Assembly (NCBI GenBank): GCA_002338715.1
Contig: DDIR01000140.1
Coordinates: forward strand, 42,175 to 53,035
Source of the DNA: Phycisphaerales bacterium UBA1845
GTDB taxonomy: Bacteria; Planctomycetota; Phycisphaerae; UBA1845
DNA length: 10,861 nt
Direction of reading: 5' to 3'
Shown: positions 1 to 5,727 of the stretch, in pieces
Numbering within the stretch: position 1 is the first letter of the stretch
Layout of the letters: each line of letters opens with the position of its first letter
The notes under the pieces: model-generated
What the model saw: the letters and a program-made list of their open reading frames with translations, nothing else
Database searches by the model: none
What the model was told of the DNA's origin: nothing
Translations under genes and position numbers: made by a program

Positions 1-66
1 GATCCGGGCGCGGCAGAGTCGATGACGATTCGCAAGCTTCGATACGACCGGCGCGGAATCTGGTAG
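1..66 (+). CDS. 3' end of an upstream phage gene, probably terminase large subunit (Mu gp28-like)
   Basis: The first reading frame is open from base 1 and ends in TAG at 64-66, giving a 21-residue C-terminal tail that ends in LRYDRRGIW. The frame closes 32 bases before the portal start. Only the extreme C-terminus is visible and no catalytic motif can be checked. The terminase assignment comes solely from gene order: in Mu-like phages the large terminase (ATPase and nuclease that packages DNA through the portal) lies directly upstream of the gp29 portal. It could be another small gene. Confidence 0.45.
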   Translation, partial: DPGAAESMTIRKLRYDRRGIW

Positions 67-86
67 TGGCAGCGGGTGAGGGTCTT

Positions 87-92
87 GGGGGA
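87..92 (+). promoter_or_regulatory. Ribosome binding site deciding the portal start
   Basis: GGGGGA lies 6 bases before the ATG at 99. A GTG at 66 is also in frame, but it overlaps the stop of the preceding frame and has no comparable purine tract in front of it. The ATG is therefore the better start, and it removes 11 unconserved-looking residues. Confidence 0.5.
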
Positions 93-98
93 CAAGCG

Positions 99-1376
99 AT
101 GAAACGTTGGATGACGCGGGTGGTGAATCGGTTGGCGGGTGAACATCGCGAGAGCGACCGGGCAAGTCTGGGGCGATTGATATCGCCGCGGCGAGAAGAC
201 AGTGTGCGCGATTATCCTTCGACCGGTCTGACGCCGTCGCGCTTGGTGAACATTTTGCGGGAAGCCGACGGCGGATCGTTGTCGCAGGCGATGCAGCTTT
301 ATGAGGAGATGGAAGAGAAGGATCCGCATCTTTACGCGGTTGCGAATAAGCGGCGATTGGCGCTGACGGGTTTGGAGTGGCGGATCGTCAGTGCGGCAGA
401 GGTGTTGGAGGGTGTTGATCGGGGGTTGGCTGACGAGGCGGCTGACTACTGTCGCGGGGTGCTCAAGTCGCTGGAGGCGTTTGATGAATTGCTGGAGCAT
501 CTTTCGCTGGCATTGGGGCGCAACATCGCGATTGGTGAGCTGGTCTGGGATCGTGTGGATGGCGGGATCGGGTTGGTTGATCTTGTTCCGGTGGATTTCG
601 GGCGGATTGTTTTCGATGAGTTCGACAAGCCGCGGATTTTGATGACAGACCATGACATCGAGGGGATCGAACTGCCGGACAACAAGTTTGTGGTGCATAC
701 GCCGCACAGCGTGAGTGGGCATCCGAGTCGCGGTGGGTTGCTGCGGGTGACGGCGCTTTCATTTCTGGCGAAGAATCTGGCGCTGAAGGATTGGATGATT
801 TTTGCGGAAATCTTCGGGATGCCGGTGCGCATCGCGCGGTATGACCAGTCGATCACGCCGGATGAAAAACAGGAGATGCTGAAAATGCTTGAGTCGCTGG
901 GGAGCAATGCGGCTGGCATTTTTAGTCGAGCGGTTGAGTTGCAGTTTGTCGAAGCCGGTCAGGGTAAAGCGCCGCCGCCCTATGGCGGGTTGGTTGATTT
1001 TCTCAATCGCGAGATGAGCAAGGCCTGGTTGGGGCAGACGTTGACGACCGAAACGCCGGGACTTGGTGGATCGTTTGGTGCGACGAAGATTCATGAGCAG
1101 GTGCGCAAGGACCTTCGGGCGAATGATCTGCGGAAGGAAGCGCGCACGGTTCGGCGGGATATTCTTGGGCCGATGGCGCGGGTGCGCTTCGGGGCGCGTG
1201 CGCCGGTGCCGTATTTTCAGCGGCAGGTGGCTGGCCCGCGCGATCTGGATGAGTTGACGACGGTGTTGGATGCGGCGGTCAATCGGTTGGGGGTGGATGT
1301 GTCGAAGCGTTGGGCGCGGGAGTCGTTGGGGATTCCTGAACCGTTGGCGGGTGAGGCGCTGCTTGGGGGTGGGTGA
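99..1376 (+). CDS. Phage portal protein, Mu gp29-like (DUF935 family)
   Basis: Portal proteins form the ring at one capsid vertex through which terminase pumps DNA and to which the tail attaches. The family is recognisable from three blocks, numbered from the ATG. At 75-96, DPHLYAVANKRR leads into GLEWRIV, the usual DUF935 N-terminal signature. At 211-246 there is RGGLLR, then KDWMIFAEIFGMPVRI. At 310-330, GQTLTTET is followed by a glycine-rich stretch and a helical segment (IHEQVRKDLRANDLR). The protein is 425 residues from this start, shorter than Mu gp29 (about 510), with the shortfall mostly at the C-terminus. A GTG start at 66 would add 11 residues. It is followed by a 123-base gap with a strong hairpin, where Mu has gp30 and gp31. 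The family call is confident; the start is moderately so. Confidence 0.93.
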   Translation: MKRWMTRVVNRLAGEHRESDRASLGRLISPRREDSVRDYPSTGLTPSRLVNILREADGGSLSQAMQLYEEMEEKDPHLYAVANKRRLALTGLEWRIVSAAEVLEGVDRGLADEAADYCRGVLKSLEAFDELLEHLSLALGRNIAIGELVWDRVDGGIGLVDLVPVDFGRIVFDEFDKPRILMTDHDIEGIELPDNKFVVHTPHSVSGHPSRGGLLRVTALSFLAKNLALKDWMIFAEIFGMPVRIARYDQSITPDEKQEMLKMLESLGSNAAGIFSRAVELQFVEAGQGKAPPPYGGLVDFLNREMSKAWLGQTLTTETPGLGGSFGATKIHEQVRKDLRANDLRKEARTVRRDILGPMARVRFGARAPVPYFQRQVAGPRDLDELTTVLDAAVNRLGVDVSKRWARESLGIPEPLAGEALLGGG

Positions 1377-1385
1377 CTTGCTGGG

Positions 1386-1404
1386 CACTGCTCACAGAGC
1401 AGTG
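1386..1404 (+). other. Perfect 8-bp stem-loop after the portal gene
   Basis: CACTGCTC (1386-1393), loop ACA, GAGCAGTG (1397-1404) form an uninterrupted hairpin starting 9 bases after the portal stop codon. No T-run follows, so it is not a standard Rho-independent terminator. It could protect or set the end of the portal mRNA, attenuate read-through, or be a protein-binding inverted repeat. The rest of this gap (to 1499) shows no gene. Confidence 0.55.
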
Positions 1405-1499
1405 GCACACTTGACGCGTGCAATGAGCCGTGGGTGGATCAGTGGGCAAGTTAATGGGTTGTTTGGGTTGGTGTTGCTGAATTGGGGGCGAACGACGCA

Positions 1500-2444
1500 A
1501 TGAAATCGATCGGGTCAGATGGAAAGCGGTTGGCGGCTGGCGAGCGGGAGATGATCTCGCTGATGGGGGCGCACATCGGTGAAGGTGATGTGCCGGAGCG
1601 GTTGGTGGTTGCGCCGTGGGGTCAGGTTGAGAGCAAGTCCGGCGCGTTTGTGGTGGATCAGGAAGGTGGTGAGGAAGCCGTGGCTGCGTTTGTGGCGCAT
1701 GGCACGGATCTTCCGATCGACTACGAGCATCAGACGCTGGGCGGGGTGTATGCATCGCCGACGGGAGCGGCGCCGGCGGCTGGCTGGATCACGGGGCTTG
1801 AGGTTGTGGCGGGTGAAGGGTTGGTCGCGTCGGTGACGTGGACTGATCAGGCGCGTGAGTTGCTTTCGGCGAAGGCGTATCGGTACTTGTCGCCGGTGGT
1901 GCTTTTGCGCAAGAGCGATCGGAAGGTGGTGGCGATTCATTCGGTGGCGCTGACGAACAAGCCTGCGATTGTGGGGATGGCCGCCATCGTCAATCACGCG
2001 GCTGGGGATGTCGCGGGCGAGTTGGATGTGGAGTTGGCCGCTCTTCGCGAGCGACTTTGCGTGGATGATGAATCGGACATGGCGACGGTGCTGGCGGCGG
2101 CCTGTGCGCGGATCGGTGAGTTGGAGGATTCATCGCAGGCGAAGGAGATTGATGCGTTGATTGAGCGGGCGATGGCTGACGGCAAGCTTTCGCCGGCGCA
2201 GCGCGACTGGGCCGAGCGATTGGCGCATGCGGATCGGGCGCTCTTTGATGAATGGCTGCAACATGCACCGGTGGTTGTTGCGCTTGGGCGGTTGGTTTCA
2301 ACGGAGCGGTCCGGTTCGATCAAGTCGGTCGAGAAGGCGGTTGCGCATCGGGCGCGGCAGGAATATCAGGCGTGCAAGGCGCTGTGGGGTTTGACGTCGG
2401 AAGAGGCATTTGTCGCCGACGCGCTGAAGCATCGGATCAACTGA
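1500..2444 (+). CDS. Mu gpI-like prohead protease, with scaffold-like C-terminal half
   Basis: This family processes the prohead during capsid assembly; in Mu the same gene also encodes the scaffold from an internal start. With the ATG start the protein is 314 residues. Conserved blocks are DLPIDYEHQT (70-79), AAGWITGLEV (93-102), YRYLSPVVLL (127-136) and HSVALTNKPAI (147-157), which together match the Mu-like prophage I protein family (PF10123). The His of YEH and the Ser of YLSP are candidate catalytic residues of an assemblin-like protease, but this is inference. From about residue 170 the protein is charged and predicted helical, as expected for a built-in scaffold. A TTG at 1482 would add 6 residues; the GGGGG at 1484-1488 lies between the two starts, 11 bases before the ATG, and so favours the ATG. 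The gene sits between portal and decoration/capsid genes, as expected. Confidence 0.88.
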   Translation: MKSIGSDGKRLAAGEREMISLMGAHIGEGDVPERLVVAPWGQVESKSGAFVVDQEGGEEAVAAFVAHGTDLPIDYEHQTLGGVYASPTGAAPAAGWITGLEVVAGEGLVASVTWTDQARELLSAKAYRYLSPVVLLRKSDRKVVAIHSVALTNKPAIVGMAAIVNHAAGDVAGELDVELAALRERLCVDDESDMATVLAAACARIGELEDSSQAKEIDALIERAMADGKLSPAQRDWAERLAHADRALFDEWLQHAPVVVALGRLVSTERSGSIKSVEKAVAHRARQEYQACKALWGLTSEEAFVADALKHRIN

Positions 2445-2513
2445 GCGCGGTTTGTGTGACGGCGTGCGGAAAACGATTTGGGGTTTGACTTGAGCTTGTG
2501 GGGGAAATGAATC

Positions 2514-3266
2514 ATGGCGCTATCGGCCAATCGGGAAGTGAATCATTATGTGGATCAGGAGCTTCGCACCGTTGCGGTGGCGGCTTCGACGCGTGTTTAC
2601 AAGGGCGCGATGATCGAGTGGGGGCCAACGGGTTACGCCCGACCGGTCACCGGCGCGGGGCAGTTCGTGGGGTTGGCGTACGAAGAAGGCGACAATAGCA
2701 GCGGTGACGATGGCGACGTTTCCGTTCGCGTGTACACGATGGGGGATTTTGGATTGCCGCTTGCGGGCGCGGTGCAGGGTTCGGTGGGTGCTGCGGTGTA
2801 TGCGAGTGACGACGCGACGCTGACGCTCGACAGTGATGCGGCGACGTTTGTGGGGTACGTGCAGGGGCTGGAGTCGGCGGGCAACATCGTGCTGCGACTT
2901 GCGGGTGATGGGCCGGCGCGGATGTCGCCGATCGATCATCGCGCCGCGGACTTTGGTGTGTCTGCGCGGCAGTCGGGGACGACGTTTACCAATGCGGGGG
3001 CAAGTGGGACGATCACCGCGACGCTTCCTCAGTCTGCGGCGAAGGGGACGACGTTTGCGTTTGTGTGTATGGCCGACCAGGCGCTGCGCATCTCACCGGG
3101 AGCGGCTGGCGGGATTTACATCAAGGGCGCGAAGCAGGCGGACAACAAGTATGTGTCCATCACTGACATCGGCGACTTTGTGCATTTGGTCGCAGATGGC
3201 AACGGCGACTGGGTGGCGGTCGCTTCGATTGGCGGTGCGGACGCCGACATCAGCGTTGAAGCGTAG
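2514..3266 (+). CDS. Capsid decoration-type protein with extra C-terminal beta domain
   Basis: This 250-residue protein lies between protease and major capsid genes, where phages place head decoration or stabilising proteins. Residues 1-132 resemble the small decoration family related to DUF2190: an N-terminal segment ending in ALSANREVNHYVDQ, then a compact beta-rich core with YKGAMIEWGPTGYARPV, a predicted surface loop rich in Asp/Ser/Gly (60-68) and GYVQGLESAGNIVLRLAG. Residues 145-240 form a second Gly/Thr/Ala-rich beta domain (GTTFTNAGASGTITATLP ... DFVHLVADGNGDWVAVAS), of a kind seen at the ends of other phage surface proteins. The start is ATG with GGGGGA at 2500-2505. The decoration role is inferred from position and domain style; no enzyme motif is visible. 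Confidence 0.65.
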   Translation: MALSANREVNHYVDQELRTVAVAASTRVYKGAMIEWGPTGYARPVTGAGQFVGLAYEEGDNSSGDDGDVSVRVYTMGDFGLPLAGAVQGSVGAAVYASDDATLTLDSDAATFVGYVQGLESAGNIVLRLAGDGPARMSPIDHRAADFGVSARQSGTTFTNAGASGTITATLPQSAAKGTTFAFVCMADQALRISPGAAGGIYIKGAKQADNKYVSITDIGDFVHLVADGNGDWVAVASIGGADADISVEA

Positions 3267-3304
3267 CGCTTTGCACTTCGGTTTGTTCAATTCTTAAGCG
3301 GCGA

Positions 3305-3317
3305 ATTTGTTTCAAAT
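3305..3317 (+). other. Small AT-rich hairpin before the capsid gene
   Basis: ATTTG-TTT-CAAAT is a perfect 5-bp inverted repeat in the 120-base gap 3267-3386. It is weak and may be chance. Downstream, CAAGG (3343-3347) and CCTTG (3354-3358) form a second 5-bp stem. Neither has a T-run immediately after it. The gap contains no gene and no promoter I would defend. It may serve as the 5' leader of the highly expressed capsid gene. Confidence 0.2.
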
Positions 3318-3373
3318 GAGAACGGACTGGCGCGGTTCGGCGCAAGGTGTACGCCTTGACGGAGCGCTTTTTC

Positions 3374-3379
3374 AAGGAG
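3374..3379 (+). promoter_or_regulatory. Strong ribosome binding site of the major capsid gene
   Basis: AAGGAG followed by a 7-base T-rich spacer leads to a GTG start at 3387. This is one of the best Shine-Dalgarno matches in the window, which fits the need for hundreds of capsid subunits per particle. It also fixes the GTG as the start. Confidence 0.7.
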
Positions 3380-3386
3380 TTTTTTC

Positions 3387-4307
3387 GTGGCGATTATCAA
3401 TACGGGATTGTTGACGAAGGGGTTACGGAGCGAGTTTTCCAATCGCTTCGACGGGGCGACGACGCATTTTCAGGATTTGTCCACGCGAATTGTGTCGAAC
3501 GGTCACACGGAGATTTATCGGTGGCTTGGATCGGTGCCGCAGATGCGCGAGTGGGGGACTGGGCGGGTCGCTCGCGGGTTGCGGCCTGAGAGCTACTCGA
3601 TCGAGAACCTCAAGTACGAATCGACGCTCGAGGTGGACCGAGATGAGTTGTCGGATGATCAGACCGGTCAGATTCGCGTGCGCATTGGGGAGTTGGCCGA
3701 GCGCGCGGCGACGCACAAGGACTATCTGATTGCGCAGCTTTTGGAGAACGGCGATCAGAGTGGGTTCCATTCGTACGATGGCGTGTCGTTTTTTGGATCG
3801 AGTCACGTGTCGGGGGCGAGTGGAACGCAGGACAACACGGCGACTGCATCGGCATCGCTTCCGAACCGGCCTACGGCTTCGGAGTTTCGCGATTCATTGG
3901 CAGAGGGCATCACGCGGATGATGTCGTTTAAGGACGACCAGGGGCATCCGATGGCGATCGCGGCTGACGGTATGTACTGCGTGGTGCCTCCGACGATGTA
4001 CTTCGCGGCGCTGGAGGCGGTGCATTCGAGTGTGACGGCGAGTTCGGACAATGTCTTGCATGGTGCGGCGCGGGTCGTGGCGTTTCCTTGGCTGACCGAT
4101 CAGGCGAGCTGGTATTTGCTGAAGAACAACGGGGTGGTGCGGCCTTTCATTTTCCAGGATCGCGAACCGATAGAATTCAACTCGTTGTCGGAAGGCAGTG
4201 ACGACGTATTCAAGCGCGAGAAGCTGCTGTTTGGCGTGCGGGCGCGGTACCGCATGGCCTACGGTTACTGGCAGTTTGCGGTCAAGTCGACGTTCCAGGC
4301 TGGGTAG
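3387..4307 (+). CDS. Major capsid protein, Mu gpT-like
   Basis: This is the main shell subunit of the head. Its length (306 residues) is almost that of Mu gpT (about 305). Typical gpT blocks are visible: the N-terminus MAIINTGLLTKGLRSEF, FQDLSTRIVSNGHTEIYRWLG (28-48), MREWGTGR (53-60), YESTLEVDRDELSDD (77-91), ERAATHKDYLIAQLLENG (105-122) and YDGVSFFGSSH (130-140). The region MAIAADGMYCVVPP in the C-terminal half also fits. This corresponds to the Mu-like major head subunit gpT family (PF10124). The start is GTG, set by AAGGAG 7 bases upstream. The gene follows protease and decoration genes in the canonical order, which supports a working head module. Whether the N-terminus is cleaved by the upstream protease cannot be seen. 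Confidence 0.95.
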   Translation: MAIINTGLLTKGLRSEFSNRFDGATTHFQDLSTRIVSNGHTEIYRWLGSVPQMREWGTGRVARGLRPESYSIENLKYESTLEVDRDELSDDQTGQIRVRIGELAERAATHKDYLIAQLLENGDQSGFHSYDGVSFFGSSHVSGASGTQDNTATASASLPNRPTASEFRDSLAEGITRMMSFKDDQGHPMAIAADGMYCVVPPTMYFAALEAVHSSVTASSDNVLHGAARVVAFPWLTDQASWYLLKNNGVVRPFIFQDREPIEFNSLSEGSDDVFKREKLLFGVRARYRMAYGYWQFAVKSTFQAG

Positions 4308-4331
4308 TCGGATTGGATCAATCTTTGCGGC

Positions 4332-4363
4332 GGCGCGGTTGCAGTGAATGTGACTGCGTCGCC
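4332..4363 (+). terminator. Weak hairpin with short T-run after the capsid gene
   Basis: GCAGT (4341-4345) and ACTGC (4353-4357) form a 5-bp stem, extendable through an internal loop by GGCG (4332-4335) with CGCC (4360-4363), followed directly by TTT and then GGG. This could partly end transcription after the capsid gene, so that capsid is made in excess over the downstream genes. The T-run is too short for a confident terminator. The remainder of the gap to 4404 holds the ribosome binding site of the next gene (AAAGGTGG, 4390-4397). Confidence 0.25.
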
Positions 4364-4404
4364 TTTGGGTTGTCCTGCGTGTTGGCGCGAAAGGTGGATG
4401 CGAC

Positions 4405-4848
4405 GTGAGCTACATCAGCGATGTTGACATTGAACGGCGTTTGGGGACGGCAGCGTTTATTCAACTGACGGATGATGCCGGGACGGGTACTGCGGACCTT
4501 GATGTGGTGGCCGAGGCGCGCGAGGGCGCGATTGGCGAGGTGAACAGTTACCTTGCGCGGCGATTTCGTGTGCCGATCGATGTGGGGTTGCATGTGGAGT
4601 TGGCGTCGGTGCTCGCGACGGTGACGCTCGATGTCGCCGCGCATCGGTTGCACAGTCGTCGACCGCCGATTCCACCAGAGGTTGCGGCGCAGTATGCGTC
4701 GGCGGTGAGTTGGCTTGCGATGGTGGCGGCTGGCGATGTGAAGCTCCCAGCCGAAAGCGTGCTGGTTGGTGCGGATGCGTCGGGTGTGACGGCGAAAGTG
4801 AGCGGCAATTCGGCTGTTCTGTCGCATGACGAGTTGGCGGGTCTGTAG
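4405..4848 (+). CDS. Mu gp36-like protein (DUF1320), probable head-tail connector
   Basis: The protein has 147 residues, the usual size for DUF1320. The N-terminus MSYISDVDIERRLG is followed by a QLTDD block (20-24), then AREGAIGEVNSYLARRF (38-54) and a helical segment with LATVTLDVAAHRLHSRRPP (70-88), the pattern of the small, mostly helical gp36 family found after gpT in Mu-like phages. By fold comparison in the literature, such proteins resemble head-completion adaptors that sit under the portal; that role here is inference. GTG start with AAAGGTGG 7 bases upstream. The C-terminal third (LPAESVLVGADASGVTAKVSG) is predicted to be exposed. Confidence 0.82.
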   Translation: MSYISDVDIERRLGTAAFIQLTDDAGTGTADLDVVAEAREGAIGEVNSYLARRFRVPIDVGLHVELASVLATVTLDVAAHRLHSRRPPIPPEVAAQYASAVSWLAMVAAGDVKLPAESVLVGADASGVTAKVSGNSAVLSHDELAGL

Positions 4849-4875
4849 ACGGTCGGTCTTGTTTGAAAACGGCAG

Positions 4876-5727
4876 ATGGTTGGACTCATGATTTCGGAAC
4901 TTGCAGACATTGAGAGCGCTGTTGGCGCGATGCTTGAGGCGATGGAGGTTGAAGGTTCGCCCTTGTTTTCAAGCGTTTTGGCGACGGCGATTGTGGATCG
5001 CAAGTCTGCGGTCGCTGCTTGTCTGGACTTGGCGCACCCTGCGGTTGTGTTTGGGTTTGACGGGCGGGACAAACCGGCATCTGGCGTTTCGGTGTGCGGG
5101 AATCCGCGGTTGCTGGTGTATGTAGCCGCAAGCAACCTGCGATCGGCTGGCGGTGCCCGGGTTGGGGATGTTGACGGTGTCGGTGCGTACACGTTGGCGA
5201 ATGAGACGTTGGCTGTCCTGGATGGCGCGGTCGTTGCGGATGATCGGCGGATCGTTGCGGTTGACGATCGTGTGGTGGTTTCGAACGAGCGCACGAATGT
5301 GTTCGAGCAGCGCTATGGTGTGGTGACACTAGCTGACACTTCTGCGCCGACATTCGATGGGCAGGCGATTCTAGGCGCGGATTCAGTTGTGACCACGCAG
5401 GTGGGGGTGCTTCGGTCGCGTGCGATTGCGTTTGGATTTCCGGGAGTTGATGGGGAGTTTCGTTATGGGCTGGGGCATGAAGGGCGCACGATTCGCTGGG
5501 TTGGGCAGCTTCGAACTGATACGCACGACGCGATGAGTGCGCTTGAGGTTGGTATCGAAGACCGGATGGGACGTGGCGGGGCTTCGGTGCTCAGCGATTC
5601 GGTGGGGCGGACGTTTGCGCGGTGCGTGATGGATGCGTTTAATCGACGCGGTGAGCGTTACGTTCATCCGCTGACCGGGCAGGTTGTGCAGAATTTTGAG
5701 CTGGATTTCGTCCAGTTGGCGGGTTGA
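4876..5727 (+). CDS. Mu gp37-like protein (DUF1834-like) fused to a C-terminal tail-type domain
   Basis: Residues 5-150 have the layout of Mu gp37/DUF1834, a probable tail terminator or completion protein: an N-terminal helix (ISELADIESAVGAMLEAM), a PAVVFGFDGRDKPASG block (55-70), a strand LLVYVAASNLR (79-89) and a conserved-looking GDVDGVGAYTLANE-type segment (97-110). Mu-like gp37 proteins normally end soon after this. Here about 130 more residues follow, with RSRAIAFGFPG (180-190), EGRTIRWVGQLRTDTHDAM (202-220) and VHPLTGQVVQNFELDFVQL (263-281), a beta-rich pattern I would compare with Dit-like or other ring-forming tail proteins. A start at ATG 4888 (four codons in) is equally possible, since neither ATG has a strong ribosome binding site. 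The next gene overlaps its stop codon. Family call for the N-terminal half is moderate; the C-terminal role is inference. Confidence 0.6.
   Translation: MVGLMISELADIESAVGAMLEAMEVEGSPLFSSVLATAIVDRKSAVAACLDLAHPAVVFGFDGRDKPASGVSVCGNPRLLVYVAASNLRSAGGARVGDVDGVGAYTLANETLAVLDGAVVADDRRIVAVDDRVVVSNERTNVFEQRYGVVTLADTSAPTFDGQAILGADSVVTTQVGVLRSRAIAFGFPGVDGEFRYGLGHEGRTIRWVGQLRTDTHDAMSALEVGIEDRMGRGGASVLSDSVGRTFARCVMDAFNRRGERYVHPLTGQVVQNFELDFVQLAG

Noticed and set aside
1411..1439. TTGACG followed at 17 bases by GTGGAT, as a possible promoter
   Set aside because: The -10 match is poor, and TTGACG is expected often because CTGACG/TTGACG-type words are common in this sequence.
3356..3386. TTGACG near the capsid gene as a -35 box
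   Set aside because: No acceptable -10 box follows before the ribosome binding site at 3374.
3369..3387. T-rich stretches near 3370-3386 as a terminator
   Set aside because: They are the spacer and flank of the capsid ribosome binding site; the nearest hairpin (3343-3358) is separated from the T-run and has only a 5-bp stem.
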